This document shows positions 1 to 9,121 of a DNA stretch of 64,000 nt, piece after piece. How positions within the stretch are numbered: position 1 is the first letter of the stretch; each line of letters begins with the position of its first letter. The translations under genes were made by a program, and so were the position numbers. The notes beneath the pieces are model-generated. The model saw only the letters and a program-made list of their open reading frames with translations, was not told the DNA's origin and made no database searches. Source of the DNA: Chryseobacterium joostei (GTDB lineage: Bacteria; Bacteroidota; Bacteroidia; Flavobacteriales; Weeksellaceae); NCBI RefSeq assembly GCF_003815775.1, contig NZ_CP033926.1:806001-870000 (forward strand), read 5' to 3'.

Positions 1-74
1 ATCCTCCAGGGTGGGAACGCAGCAAAGGTAATTGGTCGTAGCGGTGTGATTTAGGTAGCTTGCCATTTTTTTTT
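1..74 (+). ncRNA. ffs: Signal recognition particle RNA (4.5S-type), 3' part
   Basis: The conserved Ffh-binding tip of domain IV is visible: CAGG at 7-10, a short GTG/CGC stem, a GGAA tetraloop at 14-17 and AGCA at 21-24, which is the usual asymmetric-loop arrangement. The 3' strand then runs to a T9 tract at 66-74 that would end transcription. The 5' strand lies before the window, so the gene is partial here. It would scaffold the SRP with Ffh, whose gene is at 52119. The exact 3' end is inferred from the T tract. Confidence 0.85.
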
Positions 75-184
75 GGTTTAAAGTGAGAAGAGAGGTAATT
101 TGATAATTATCTTTTTTTGTTTTTAATACCTTACGCATCATTTTCATTTTTCTAATTTTAGATTACCTCAATCTTAATTCTCTA

Positions 185-871
185 TTAAAATTCGAACGTC
201 TCTCCCAGTTTTGGTAAAACAAGTTCTACATTTTTATCTGCGAAATGCTTTAATGCACTTTCATGATTGATCTCAATGGCAGGGAAAGTATCAAAGTGGC
301 ATCCAATTACCTTTGGAGTTTTCAATAATTCTGCTGCTGCAAAAGATGCTTTTCTCGGACACATTGTGTAGTGGCTTCCGATAGGAAGAATAGAAAGATC
401 GATGTTACCATACAATCTTGGGAATAATTCCATATCTGCCATTACTCCTGTATCTCCAGCTAAATAAACATTCTTCCCTTCAGGAAGTCTGAAAATATAC
501 CCTACAGGAACGCCCCCATAGCTCCCATCAGGAAAAGAACTGGTGTGGTGAGCCGGAACCATGGAAATCTTAAGATCGTCGATTTTTGCCGATCCTCCTA
601 GGTTCACATCGTCTGTATTCTTCGCTGATTTGAAATAACCGCATACTTCAGGCACTCCAATGATGGTTGCCTCAGGATAATGCTGTAACACTTCTCCTAC
701 ATCCGCAATATGATCGCCATGCGCATGGGTCAACAGGATGTAATCGATTTTTTGAGCGGTAATATCAAAACCTGATTCCGCTTTTTTGTAATTGTAAAAA
801 GGGTCACTCAAAATGGTCTTGTCCTTATAGGTGAACAAGAAACAATTTTGCCCTAAGAATTGTATTTTCAT
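185..871 (-). CDS. UPF0173-type metal-dependent hydrolase (metallo-beta-lactamase fold)
   Basis: A 228-residue protein of the small beta-lactamase-fold hydrolases (UPF0173, YtkL-like). The N-terminus MKIQFLGQNCFLF is typical of the family. The metal motif THAHGDHIAD lies at about residues 48-57, with later ligands in VPAHHTS, LAGDTG and IGCHFDTFP. The open frame continues upstream to 922, but the added residues (a Lys/Phe-rich stretch) look non-coding, and the family start is the ATG at 871. It is the last gene of the minus-strand menB-menA-SRPBCC group. The natural substrate is unknown. The family call is firm, the role is not. Confidence 0.88.
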   Translation of the reverse strand: MKIQFLGQNCFLFTYKDKTILSDPFYNYKKAESGFDITAQKIDYILLTHAHGDHIADVGEVLQHYPEATIIGVPEVCGYFKSAKNTDDVNLGGSAKIDDLKISMVPAHHTSSFPDGSYGGVPVGYIFRLPEGKNVYLAGDTGVMADMELFPRLYGNIDLSILPIGSHYTMCPRKASFAAAELLKTPKVIGCHFDTFPAIEINHESALKHFADKNVELVLPKLGETFEF

Positions 872-1007
872 TTTAAATTTAATTTTAAAATTTTTAAACA
901 CAAATGACTCTAATGGTTTCACAATGAGATTTGTAAAAACATTCGTGTTATTTGTGTTTTAATTAAACGCAAATGCGTAGTTTATTTTAAATATTTCCCG
1001 AAACGGA

Positions 1008-1454
1008 TTATTTCTGTGGGAATTTATCTTCAATTAAGTTGAGTTTAATTCCATGTTCCAGATAGGCTTTGCAACCATCTAAAACTGTCGTAAAACCACC
1101 TGTATTGTCATTAACCTGTCTTAAAAGATCTTCACCGCTCTGGTTTAATCCATAGCTTTTAATAACAACAAGGGTTCCTTTTTCCATTGTTTTAAACTCA
1201 TAGTCCACATTTGTTGAAGGCGATCCCCATTCTGTCCTGATCAGCTCATTTGGAATAATCTGATGCACTTTCACTTCAGATTTTACACCATACATTTCCC
1301 ATTCCCAGGTTACCGTTTTCCCTTCTTCTAATTTTCCGGTAGATTTTGTAAACCAGAAATTAGTAGTGATTTCAGGATTGATGAATGCTTCAAAGACATC
1401 TTCAATCGGTTTTCTGATAAGCATTTGCGCTTCAACATAGATTGTAGGACTCAT
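1008..1454 (-). CDS. SRPBCC domain protein (AHSA1-like)
   Basis: A 148-residue START-like fold protein of the Activator-of-Hsp90 homologue type. It opens with a beta strand and IRKPIEDVFEAFINPEITTNFWF, which is a classic start for this family, and has an internal VTWEWEMYG strand and a C-terminal helix ending in a hydrophilic tail. Such proteins bind hydrophobic ligands, but the ligand cannot be read from sequence. It starts 17 nt downstream of the menA stop on the same strand, so it is probably co-transcribed. No signal peptide is visible, so it should be cytoplasmic. Confidence 0.82.
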   Translation of the reverse strand: MSPTIYVEAQMLIRKPIEDVFEAFINPEITTNFWFTKSTGKLEEGKTVTWEWEMYGVKSEVKVHQIIPNELIRTEWGSPSTNVDYEFKTMEKGTLVVIKSYGLNQSGEDLLRQVNDNTGGFTTVLDGCKAYLEHGIKLNLIEDKFPQK

Positions 1455-1471
1455 GATATACTATTTTAGAT

Positions 1472-2401
1472 TTAGTTAAATAAATTAAGTCCGGCTGCTG
1501 TAAGAATTGCCATTATAAATGTCATGATCCCAACCTGCTTTAAATATTGATCTAATTCTTTGGGCTCTTTAACTGACATGATACTTCTTCTCAGTTTTGC
1601 CAATGGAAACAACAGAATCATTACGATGAAAGCATAATAGTCTTGCGCCTGTATAAAACCGTTTACTCCTAAAAAAATAAGGATCAATACCAAAGGAAGC
1701 TGCAACAGGATCATTTCGTAGATCATTGCATTTTTGAATCCGATTCTTAATGCAAAACTATTTTTTCCTGATAGTTTATCACTTTCAATATCTCTCATAT
1801 TATTAAGGTTTAAAACGGCCATACTCATCATCCCTACTGCAGTTCCGGGTAATAACATATCCCAGCTGAAAGTTTTTGTAAATAGGAAATAGCTACCACA
1901 TACAGAAACAAGTCCAAAGAAGATAAACACGAAGATATCTCCCAGTCCCATATAACCATAAGGTTTTTTCCCTACTGTATATCCAATTGCTGCTAAAATG
2001 CTTGCTACTCCCAATCCTATGAAAATGTAAAATTCATTCATATAGTTTGGAATGAAAGCAACGTATAATAGTGCAATGGTAGCAATGAAAGATAATGCCG
2101 AGAACAAAATCACTGCATTTTTCATTTGCTTGGCCGTAATTTTTCCTGATGCTACGGCCCTTGCTTCTGCTTCATTAATTCTCTTTGCATCAGTTCCTTT
2201 TATTCCATCGCCATAGTCATTAGCATAGTTTGATAAAATTTGGTACAATAGTGTTACCAAAAGTGCCAGTGCAAAAATTTTCCAGTCCCAGATTCCTCCT
2301 TCTCTGTATAATCTCCACTTTGCAATGAATGCTCCCATTATAATTCCGCTAAGGGAAAGCGGCAAAGTTCTTAGCCTTGCGGCTTTTATCCAATCAGTCA
2401 T
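1472..2401 (-). CDS. menA: 1,4-dihydroxy-2-naphthoate polyprenyltransferase
   Basis: Integral membrane UbiA-superfamily enzyme of 309 residues that attaches the polyprenyl chain to 1,4-dihydroxy-2-naphthoate, giving demethylmenaquinone. It begins with TDWIKAARLRTLPLS, as in MenA. The first Asp motif is NDYGDGIKGTD (about residues 62-72) and the second is DIESDKLSGK (about 205-214). About eight or nine hydrophobic segments follow the usual pattern. It lies 99 nt downstream of menB on the same strand, so two consecutive menaquinone steps sit together. The length is normal for the family. Confidence 0.93.
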   Translation of the reverse strand: MTDWIKAARLRTLPLSLSGIIMGAFIAKWRLYREGGIWDWKIFALALLVTLLYQILSNYANDYGDGIKGTDAKRINEAEARAVASGKITAKQMKNAVILFSALSFIATIALLYVAFIPNYMNEFYIFIGLGVASILAAIGYTVGKKPYGYMGLGDIFVFIFFGLVSVCGSYFLFTKTFSWDMLLPGTAVGMMSMAVLNLNNMRDIESDKLSGKNSFALRIGFKNAMIYEMILLQLPLVLILIFLGVNGFIQAQDYYAFIVMILLFPLAKLRRSIMSVKEPKELDQYLKQVGIMTFIMAILTAAGLNLFN

Positions 2402-2410
2402 ATTATTTTC

Positions 2411-2487
2411 ATGTATTCATGTAAAATGTATTCATATAAAATGATAAAAAACGACACCTATGTCATTAATACTCTTTACATGAATAC
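2411..2487. repeat. Tandem 15-mer and inverted copy between menB and menA
   Basis: Two adjoining copies of a 15-base unit, ATGTATTCATGTAAA at 2411-2425 and ATGTATTCATATAAA at 2426-2440, differ at one base. A 13-base inverted copy, TTTACATGAATAC, lies at 2475-2487 and can pair with 2413-2425. The stretch could form a hairpin in the menB-menA transcript, but it has no U tract. Function is unknown. Confidence 0.6.
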
Positions 2488-2500
2488 CTCCTTACAATAT

Positions 2501-3337
2501 TTACGATATCCATTTATCTTCTCCGAAGTTTGGCTTTCTTTTTTCAAGGAATGCATTTCTTCCCTCCTGAGCTTCTTCTGTCATATAAGCCAAACGGGTT
2601 GCTTCCCCTGCGAAAACCTGCTGACCTACCATTCCATCATCGGTAAGGTTCATGGCGAACTTCAGCATTCTGATTGACATTGGAGATTTTGCTAATATTT
2701 CTTGTGCCCACTCGTAGGCTGTATCTTCTAATTCTGCGTGGGGAACTACTTTGTTTACCATCCCCATTTCAAAAGCTTCCTGAGCTGAGTAGTTTCTTCC
2801 TAAAAAGAAAATTTCACGAGCTTTCTTCTGTCCAACCATTTTAGCAAGGTAAGCAGATCCGTACCCACCGTCAAAACTTGTAACATCTGCATCTGTTTGC
2901 TTGAAAATAGCATGTTCTTTACTTGCTAAAGTAAGATCGCAAACTACGTGAAGTGAGTGTCCACCACCAACTGCCCATCCTGGAACTACAGCAATCACAA
3001 CTTTAGGCATAAAGCGGATCAAACGTTGAACTTCCAAAATGTTTAAACGGTGTCTTCCATCTTCTCCTACATACCCCTGATGCCCTCTTGCTTTTTGGTC
3101 TCCTCCACTACAGAAAGCCCAACCTCCGTCCTTGGGACTTGGCCCTTCTCCTGAAAGTAAAACTACCCCTATTGATGGGTCTTCGGATGCGTCATAAAAA
3201 GCATCATATAATTCTGAAGTTGTTTTAGGCCTGAAAGCGTTACGTATTTCCGGTCTGTTGAAAGCGATTCTTGCTACACCATTACATTTTTTATAGGTAA
3301 TATCTTCGTATTCCTTGGCGGTTTTCCACTCAATCAT
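2501..3337 (-). CDS. menB: 1,4-dihydroxy-2-naphthoyl-CoA synthase
   Basis: Crotonase-fold enzyme of 278 residues that closes the second ring of the naphthoquinone nucleus from O-succinylbenzoyl-CoA. Visible motifs are SGGDQ (CoA/oxyanion region), GWAVGGGH (oxyanion hole) and QTDADVTSFDGGYGSAYLA. The QTDADV form, with Asp where E. coli has Gly, is the one known from Mycobacterium MenB; the E. coli form (QTG) uses bound bicarbonate as base, so this copy is predicted to be bicarbonate-independent. The C-terminus KRKPNFGEDKWIS is typical. It is the first gene of the group continuing into menA. Confidence 0.95.
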   Translation of the reverse strand: MIEWKTAKEYEDITYKKCNGVARIAFNRPEIRNAFRPKTTSELYDAFYDASEDPSIGVVLLSGEGPSPKDGGWAFCSGGDQKARGHQGYVGEDGRHRLNILEVQRLIRFMPKVVIAVVPGWAVGGGHSLHVVCDLTLASKEHAIFKQTDADVTSFDGGYGSAYLAKMVGQKKAREIFFLGRNYSAQEAFEMGMVNKVVPHAELEDTAYEWAQEILAKSPMSIRMLKFAMNLTDDGMVGQQVFAGEATRLAYMTEEAQEGRNAFLEKRKPNFGEDKWIS

Positions 3338-3354
3338 CTTATTAAAATTTTTCT

Positions 3355-3362
3355 CAAAGATA
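3355..3362 (-). promoter_or_regulatory. Bacteroidota -7 box for menB
   Basis: CAAAGATA on the plus strand is TATCTTTG on the minus strand, matching TAnnTTTG. It lies 18-25 nt before the menB start. No clear -33 TTG is seen. Confidence 0.55.
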
Positions 3363-3442
3363 CGGAATTACAGAGAATTTCGGGGTTAAATTTATGGATC
3401 CACTTCATAAAAAATACATACAAATTTCATCTCTTAATACAA

Positions 3443-3470
3443 AAAACCGAAGCATTACTGCTTCGGTTTT
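3443..3470 (-). terminator. Rho-independent terminator of the TPR gene
   Basis: A 12-bp perfect stem (AAAACCGAAGCA / TGCTTCGGTTTT) with loop TTAC lies just after the stop of the minus-strand TPR gene, with T residues following on the minus strand. Confidence 0.85.
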
Positions 3471-3494
3471 TATTATTATTGAGTTACAAAATGC

Positions 3495-4520
3495 TTATTT
3501 TGCTCCAGCGCTAAGCTCAGCTTCTTTAGCTTTCATTTCCTTAACTTTATCTATGTTTTTTGTTACAACATAGATTTCTTTAAGTGTAGTAACTGCATCA
3601 ATGTTCTTCGGATCTACTTTGTACCAGCTTTCTGCATATGGTAAAGCCTTAGCAAATCTTTCTCTTCTTGCATCAATTAATTTGGAAGCAGCGTCCGGCT
3701 TATCTTTTCTGGTTGCGTTGATTTCTGCTACTACCTTAGGATCATCTCCAATGGTTGTATACACTATATTCTGATAAGCATTAGCAAAGTCCGGTTTAAG
3801 CTCTATTGCTTTCTTGAAAGATGCTATCGCCTCTTCAACAGTAGCAGGAGTTTTAGCCTGCATTACTCCAAGATTATACCAGTTTGTAGCATCGTTAGGG
3901 TTCTTAGCCAATTGCTCTTTCAAACCTGCAACAAATTTGTCCATGTTTCCAGACTGAAGATATGCATTGGTTTGAGCTTCCTTCAATTTTGTATTGTTAG
4001 GGAATTTAGCTAATCCTTTCTCAATGATTACAAGTGCTTCATTTCCTTTCTTTGCATTAATAAGCAAAGTAGTTAAAGTTTCATACAAATCAGGTTCTAC
4101 ACTTGGTGTCTGCTCAGTTTTGAAATCAGAATAATCTGCATTTTTCTTCATAAGATCCCAAGTAGCCTTATCAAGGTTTACTGTCTGTCCGGATTTTTTT
4201 TCTTTTGCAGTATAAGTTGTCTCTACTCCAGTATACCCTGAGTTAATTAAATCTGTATATATTTTGATTGCTGCGTCATTGTTATTTGCCAATGCGTGGC
4301 TAAGACCTGCATAATACATATACATTTTATTATCCTGACCGTTTGCTTTCAGTAAGTCATAGATTTCTATAAACTTAGGTGCCGCTGCTGCATAGTTTTT
4401 TGCGTTGTACGCATCCATAGCAGCTTTGTTAGTAGCCTGAAGCTGGGCATTCACATCACCCTTTTGTCCAAAAGCAAAAGCGGAGGCTACGATAGCCATA
4501 CCTAAAATTAGTTTCTTCAT
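3495..4520 (-). CDS. Secreted/periplasmic tetratricopeptide-repeat protein
   Basis: A 341-residue protein with a Sec signal peptide (MKKLILGMAIVASAFAFGQ, cleavage predicted near residues 18-20), followed by TPR-like helices. The clearest repeat is around residues 210-245 (ATNWYNLGVMQAKTPATVEEAIASFKKAIELKPDFANAYQN in pattern), with weaker units at about 25-90 and 150-200. TPRs are protein-binding scaffolds, and the partner is unknown. It starts 27 nt downstream of the gyrA stop on the same strand with no terminator in between, so it could be read through from gyrA. Confidence 0.8.
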   Translation of the reverse strand: MKKLILGMAIVASAFAFGQKGDVNAQLQATNKAAMDAYNAKNYAAAAPKFIEIYDLLKANGQDNKMYMYYAGLSHALANNNDAAIKIYTDLINSGYTGVETTYTAKEKKSGQTVNLDKATWDLMKKNADYSDFKTEQTPSVEPDLYETLTTLLINAKKGNEALVIIEKGLAKFPNNTKLKEAQTNAYLQSGNMDKFVAGLKEQLAKNPNDATNWYNLGVMQAKTPATVEEAIASFKKAIELKPDFANAYQNIVYTTIGDDPKVVAEINATRKDKPDAASKLIDARRERFAKALPYAESWYKVDPKNIDAVTTLKEIYVVTKNIDKVKEMKAKEAELSAGAK

Positions 4521-4547
4521 AATAACTATTTTATATTAATTGTACAT

Positions 4548-7133
4548 TTATTCTTCAGAATCAGAATTCTCATTTCCCTCTGCTGTATTTTCATTTTCAG
4601 CCTGAGGTAGTTCAGTGTTTTCCTCGTTATCAGTTATTATTTCTGTTCCTTCTTCATTTTCTTCAGAATCTTCTTCTACATCTTTATCCATGGCTACTTT
4701 TGCAATGGCTGCAATCTCGTCATTCTTCTTAAGATTAATCAGTTTTACACCTTGTGTATTTCTTCCCATTACTCTCATTTCGTCCATCCCCATTCTGATG
4801 GCAACACCGGATTTATTGATAATCATCAATCCATCTTCGTCTGTTACGTTTTGAATAGCAATCAGATTTCCTGTTTTTTCAGTAATGTTTAGAGTGATTA
4901 CTCCTTTTCCTCCTCTGTTCGTAATTCTGTAGTCTTCTACTGCTGTTCTCTTTCCATATCCTTTTTCAGATACCACAAGAACGGTTTCGTTTTCTACATC
5001 ATTCACAACAATCATACCAATAGCCTCATCATTATCTTCCATTGCAATACCACGAACCCCGATAGAACCTCTACCTACTTCTCTTACTTTTTCTTCAGGG
5101 AAACGGATACATTTACCATTTTTAGTAGCAATCATGATCTCTGAAGTACCATTGGTAAGGTAAGCTCCTAATAATTGGTCATTATCTCTAATTTCAATTG
5201 CATTCACCCCATTTACTCTTGGTCTTGAATAAGCTTCCAATGATGTTTTCTTGATTGTACCATTCTTGGTTACCATCACTACACTCATTTGATTTACATA
5301 TTCGGAATCCTTAAGGTTATTGGTTCTGATATAGGCCTTAATTTTATCATCCGGTTCAATGTTGATCAGGTTTTGTACTGCTCTTCCTTTGGCTGTTCTT
5401 GAACCTTCAGGGATCTCAAATACTCTTAACCAGTAACATCTTCCTTTTTCTGTAAAGAACAACATATATTGGTGGTTGGTTGCAGAAACAATGTACTCAA
5501 GGAAGTCAGAATCCCTTGTAGTTGCTGCTTTATTTCCTACGCCACCTCTACTTTGAATCTTATATTCTGAAAGCGAAGTTCTCTTTACATATCCTGCATG
5601 AGAAATGGTAAGAACCACTGCTTCGTTCGGAATGATGTCTTCGATGGACATTTCCCCTCCTGAATAATCAATTTCAGTTCTTCTTTCGTCGCCGTATTTT
5701 TCTTTGATTTCGATTAATTCATCCTTAATGATCTGGAATCTTCTTGGTTCATTAGCCAAGATATCTTCTAAATCACCAATCTCTCTCATAATAGCATCAT
5801 ACTCATCACGGATCTTATCAAGCTCCATTCCTGTCAAACGAGCTAATCTAAGATCTAGAATCGCCTGAGCTTGAATTTCTGAAAGTTCAAATGCTTCGAT
5901 CAAGCCTTCTTTTGCAGCCTGAGGGTTAGCACTATGACGGATAATAGAAATAGCTCTATCTAATGAATCCTGAGTTCCAATTACTTTCATGAACCCTTCA
6001 AGGATGTGTGCTCTTTCTTTTGCTTTTTTAAGCTCATACTGAGTTCTTCTTACGATTACCTCATGTCTGTGCTCTACAAAGTGATGAATGATATCCTTTA
6101 GGTTCAACTGCTCCGGTCTTCCATGTACCAACGCAATATTATTAACGCTGAAAGAAGTCTGAAGTGATGTATATTTATATAAAAGGTTTAGAACAACGTT
6201 TGGAATGGCGTCGTTTTTCAATTCGTAAACAACACGAAGTCCTTTTCTATCCGATTCGTCTCTGATCTCGTGGATACCAGGGATTTTCTCATCTTTAACA
6301 AGCTCGGCTGTTCTTGCGATCATTTCTGCCTTGTTAACCTGATAAGGGATTTCAGTAACGATAATTGCGTTTCTGTTTCCGATTTCATCAAAGTTAACCT
6401 TAGCTCTTAAGACTACTCTACCTCTACCGGTATGGAAAGCATCTCTTACTCCGTCATAACCATAGATAATACCTCCTGTAGGGAAATCTGGTGCTATAAT
6501 GTGCTGCATTAGCTCATCAATCGTAATTTCTTTATTATCGATGTAAGCACAGATTGCATCTACAGACTCTGACAGGTTGTGAGGCGCCATATTGGTTGCC
6601 ATACCTACTGCAATACCAGAAGTACCGTTTACCAAAAGGTTTGGAACCTTAGTAGGCATTACCGTTGGCTCCTGCAAGCTGTCGTCAAAGTTATTCTGAA
6701 AATCAACTGTTTCTTTGTCTAAATCAGAAAGAACCTCATCTGAGATTTTTTTCAATCTTGCTTCGGTGTAACGCATTGCTGCCGGCGGGTCACCATCCAT
6801 GGATCCAAAGTTACCTTGCCCATCTACCTGAGGATAACGTAAGCTCCAGTCCTGAGCCATCCTCACCATTGCATCATATACAGAGGAGTCTCCGTGCGGG
6901 TGATATTTACCCAAAACATCCCCAACAATTCTCGCAGATTTTAAATATTTTCTATTCGAAAAAACCCCTAGTCCATACATACCGTAAAGTACTCTTCTAT
7001 GAACGGGCTTCAAGCCGTCTCTTACATCAGGTAGCGCTCTTGAAACGATAACCGACATCGAATAATCGATATAAGACGACTTCATTTCATCAACAATGTT
7101 GATAGGAATTAGTCTTTCTCCTTCTTTTTGCAT
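4548..7133 (-). CDS. gyrA: DNA gyrase subunit A
   Basis: An 861-residue type IIA topoisomerase breakage-reunion subunit. The ATG at 7133 is preferred; a TTG two codons earlier also keeps frame. Numbering from this ATG coincides with E. coli: catalytic Tyr122 in AAMRYTE, and quinolone-region Ser83 and Asp87 in [10 protein letters not shown], both the quinolone-sensitive residues. The C-terminal beta-pinwheel has a GyrA-box-like QSRGGVG and a later NRGGKG, so the box departs from the usual Q(R/K)RGG(R/K)G. The protein ends in an about 45-residue very acidic tail rich in Glu, Asp and Asn, as in other gyrases. It partners GyrB, which is not in the window. Confidence 0.97.
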   Translation of the reverse strand: MQKEGERLIPINIVDEMKSSYIDYSMSVIVSRALPDVRDGLKPVHRRVLYGMYGLGVFSNRKYLKSARIVGDVLGKYHPHGDSSVYDAMVRMAQDWSLRYPQVDGQGNFGSMDGDPPAAMRYTEARLKKISDEVLSDLDKETVDFQNNFDDSLQEPTVMPTKVPNLLVNGTSGIAVGMATNMAPHNLSESVDAICAYIDNKEITIDELMQHIIAPDFPTGGIIYGYDGVRDAFHTGRGRVVLRAKVNFDEIGNRNAIIVTEIPYQVNKAEMIARTAELVKDEKIPGIHEIRDESDRKGLRVVYELKNDAIPNVVLNLLYKYTSLQTSFSVNNIALVHGRPEQLNLKDIIHHFVEHRHEVIVRRTQYELKKAKERAHILEGFMKVIGTQDSLDRAISIIRHSANPQAAKEGLIEAFELSEIQAQAILDLRLARLTGMELDKIRDEYDAIMREIGDLEDILANEPRRFQIIKDELIEIKEKYGDERRTEIDYSGGEMSIEDIIPNEAVVLTISHAGYVKRTSLSEYKIQSRGGVGNKAATTRDSDFLEYIVSATNHQYMLFFTEKGRCYWLRVFEIPEGSRTAKGRAVQNLINIEPDDKIKAYIRTNNLKDSEYVNQMSVVMVTKNGTIKKTSLEAYSRPRVNGVNAIEIRDNDQLLGAYLTNGTSEIMIATKNGKCIRFPEEKVREVGRGSIGVRGIAMEDNDEAIGMIVVNDVENETVLVVSEKGYGKRTAVEDYRITNRGGKGVITLNITEKTGNLIAIQNVTDEDGLMIINKSGVAIRMGMDEMRVMGRNTQGVKLINLKKNDEIAAIAKVAMDKDVEEDSEENEEGTEIITDNEENTELPQAENENTAEGNENSDSEE

Positions 7134-7281
7134 AAACAAATTTTATTATAATGATAGTCAGACCCTTAGCTGAAAGTCTGAAAATTATTTATTTTGAATT
7201 TTTATTAACGGGCTAATTTACGAAAAAAATGCCGATTTTTGCGTTAGAATTTATCCACAAAATCTTAAAAATTCTTAAAAT

Positions 7282-7596
7282 ATGAGCCTATTAAGTATAA
7301 CTTTCCACTGTACGAAAAATAATCTGGAAGAATGGGAAAATTATATTGATGAAACATTGGTTTTAATGACCGAAAATTTAATGGATGTCAGCAAATATAT
7401 TCTTTCTGAAGTACACAGCGATTATATTGACGAGGGTAAAAATTACAACCTCCTTCTTATGTTTGATAATGATGAGCTTAGAAATGACTTTATTGAAAGT
7501 GAGCTAAAAAATATAGCTGAACATGTTGAGAATAAATTTGGGCAGGAAGTAATGATCTTCAATACTTTTTTAAATCCTAAGAAAAGCAGACTTTAA
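7282..7596 (+). CDS. DUF4286 family protein
   Basis: A 104-residue protein of the small DUF4286 family found in Bacteroidota. Its pattern is an N-terminal strand (LLSITFHC), an amphipathic helix, a central strand (YNLLLMFDNDE) and a C-terminal NTFLNPKKSRL. The fold resembles ferredoxin-like dimeric alpha-beta proteins. No catalytic residues can be named and the function is unknown. It is divergent from gyrA with about 150 nt between starts and is followed by a strong terminator, so it is a single-gene unit. Confidence 0.75.
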   Translation: MSLLSITFHCTKNNLEEWENYIDETLVLMTENLMDVSKYILSEVHSDYIDEGKNYNLLLMFDNDELRNDFIESELKNIAEHVENKFGQEVMIFNTFLNPKKSRL

Positions 7597-7602
7597 AATA
7601 GG

Positions 7603-7626
7603 AAACCCCTGAAATTTCAGGGGTTT
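7603..7626. terminator. Bidirectional terminator
   Basis: A perfect 12-bp inverted repeat (AAACCCCTGAAA / TTTCAGGGGTTT) directly follows the DUF4286 stop, with a T tract after it. The A tract before it also serves the minus-strand small lipoprotein gene. Confidence 0.85.
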
Positions 7627-7655
7627 TTATTTTTATAACGATACATTTTGTACTG

Positions 7656-7841
7656 TTAATATCTATTTCTTTTCTTAACCTGTCCAGGTGCATAATCTTT
7701 GGCGCTCCCTCCATATATTTTCTTCGCCTGTCCTGGCGGAAGTGGCTTAGCTCCATTCCCACGTCCATTATCGTGAACAACACATGATGCCAACATAAAC
7801 ACCACAACAAGGGCGCCTGTAATTTTAAACATACTTTTCAT
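7656..7841 (-). CDS. Small basic lipoprotein with duplicated PGQ-KK motif
   Basis: A 61-residue lipoprotein starting at the ATG at 7841 (the open frame reaches 7901 only through a TTG). A signal peptide ends in a lipobox, LASC, with the Cys at about residue 20. The mature part contains two related units, LPPGQAKKIYGG and YAPGQVKKRNRY, so a Pro-Gly-Gln-x-Lys-Lys motif is repeated. Short proteins of this pattern recur in flavobacteria, sometimes labelled 'quinol oxidase subunit 4'; nothing in this sequence supports that label. It probably sits at a membrane facing the periplasm, with unknown function. Confidence 0.7.
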   Translation of the reverse strand: MKSMFKITGALVVVFMLASCVVHDNGRGNGAKPLPPGQAKKIYGGSAKDYAPGQVKKRNRY

Positions 7842-7899
7842 TATTTTCTCTTTTTCAAACTTAGGTATAGAATATAACAATGTTGATGCCAAATAATTC

Positions 7900-7910
7900 A
7901 AAGTTTAAGG
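7900..7910. repeat. AAAGTTTAAGG intergenic repeat, copy 1
   Basis: This 11-mer occurs here and twice between atpG and atpA (47322 and 47336). Here it is followed by a partial copy (TTCAAGGTTTA). The meaning is unknown. Confidence 0.5.
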
Positions 7911-7970
7911 TTCAAGGTTTACAGTTATTGTAAACTTCTTTTGAGAATTTATATTTCTATTGGTTACTAT

Positions 7971-8462
7971 TTAGACGATTTCACTTCTCCTTTCCATCAT
8001 CACCAGATCTTTCCACCCATCGTTGAGTTTTCCGATTTTTTTGCGAACCCCTACTATTGTGAAGCCGTTTTTCTGGTGAGCCTTGATGGCAATTTCATTT
8101 TCCGGAAAAATATTGGTCTGTAAAGTCCAGAATCCGTGATCCTCGCTATCCAAAATCAGCTTTTTAAGCAGAACCGAACCCAAACCCTTGCCTTGGTATT
8201 CATTATCAAAATAAATACTCACTTCTGCCACTCCTTTGAAGCACTCTCTTTTACTTACCGGTTTTAGGGCGCACCATCCTACTACTTCATTACTTTCATT
8301 TTCAAGCACCCAACGGCAGTCATTGAAATAAGCCATACTCCAGGCTTCAACAGTGGGAACTTCTGTTTCTAAAGTGGCAATACCACCGTCTACTCCCTGC
8401 CTGAAAATCTCCAGGACCCTTGCCTCGTCATTGGGAAGCATTTCTCTTAATTCGTAATTCAT
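7971..8462 (-). CDS. GNAT N-acetyltransferase (phosphinothricin/methionine-sulfone type)
   Basis: A 163-residue Gcn5-related acetyltransferase that uses acetyl-CoA to acylate an amine. The acetyl-CoA binding motif is GKGLGSVLLKKL (about residues 94-105, Q/R-x-x-G-x-G/A type). The N-terminus YELREMLPNDEARVLEIFRQGVDGGIATLETEVP and the C-terminal H-x-x-x-GF (AHQKNGFTIVGVRKKIGKLNDGW) match the phosphinothricin/methionine sulfoximine acetyltransferase group. The start is 5 nt past the stop of the DUF421 gene, so the two form an operon. The true substrate is not known. Confidence 0.85.
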   Translation of the reverse strand: MNYELREMLPNDEARVLEIFRQGVDGGIATLETEVPTVEAWSMAYFNDCRWVLENESNEVVGWCALKPVSKRECFKGVAEVSIYFDNEYQGKGLGSVLLKKLILDSEDHGFWTLQTNIFPENEIAIKAHQKNGFTIVGVRKKIGKLNDGWKDLVMMERRSEIV

Positions 8463-8467
8463 TGTAT

Positions 8468-8980
8468 TTAATGGTATTTTCGTTTACTTTTTCTCTTGAT
8501 TCTGGAATAGTGGGTCTGCTTACTTTTTTCATCCTCAGAAACCACACTGATATTTCCATCTACCTCCAGAACGGATAGTTTTACATTCTTAATTTGTTCT
8601 ATCCCATGTTCTCTGATTGCCTCCTCCAACTCGCCCTGTGTAATCTTTACTCTGTTCAATGCTGCCTGATCCACCACACCATCTCTTATCAAAATCACGG
8701 GATCGTCCTCCATAAATGATTCAAAGGAACGATTGGAAAACATTAATCTTTTTAAGATAAAGTTAGCTGCAAACAAAACTAATGCCGCTACGATTCCGCC
8801 CTGCAATGAAGTATCAGGCCCTACCATGGCATTCTGAACAGCATTGGAAATAAGAAGCAGTAAAACAACATCTCCAGCGTTAAGTTGGGAAAGCTGATTT
8901 TTGCCAAACAAACGAATCGCGATTACCATGAAAAGGTAAACGCAAAGGGAACGAACCGCAACATTAAGAATAGAATCCAC
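8468..8980 (-). CDS. DUF421 (YetF-like) membrane protein
   Basis: A 170-residue protein with about three N-terminal membrane helices (residues 1-75) and a cytoplasmic YetF-type domain. Typical features are RLFGKNQLSQLNAGDVVLLLLISNAVQN, SFESFMEDDPVILIRDG and a later ITQGELEEAIREHGI segment. The C-terminus is strongly basic (KQTHYSRIKRKSKRKYH). Bacillus YetF/YrbG relatives are linked to stress and spore properties; no activity is established. It is upstream of, and nearly abutting, the GNAT gene. Confidence 0.85.
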   Translation of the reverse strand: MDSILNVAVRSLCVYLFMVIAIRLFGKNQLSQLNAGDVVLLLLISNAVQNAMVGPDTSLQGGIVAALVLFAANFILKRLMFSNRSFESFMEDDPVILIRDGVVDQAALNRVKITQGELEEAIREHGIEQIKNVKLSVLEVDGNISVVSEDEKSKQTHYSRIKRKSKRKYH

Positions 8981-9121
8981 AATTTTTTTATCTAATTCAA
9001 ATGTATTGATTTTTTGTTATTGTATTGATGTGTTCATGCAAAATGTATAATAACCATATCATTCATTAATAAATCCAGGGCCTTGGTATAAGATTTGCCG
9101 CTTATGCCTCAAAACCTATTA

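Noticed and set aside
872..922. Upstream extension of the UPF0173 hydrolase
   Set aside because: The added Lys/Phe-rich residues do not match the family; the ATG at 871 is the usual start.
2411..2677. Open frame on the plus strand over menB
   Set aside because: It overlaps the conserved menB C-terminus and begins in the 15-mer repeat; no family likeness.
6665..7051. Open frame on the plus strand inside gyrA
   Set aside because: Shadow of the gyrA reading frame in a conserved region; low-complexity translation.
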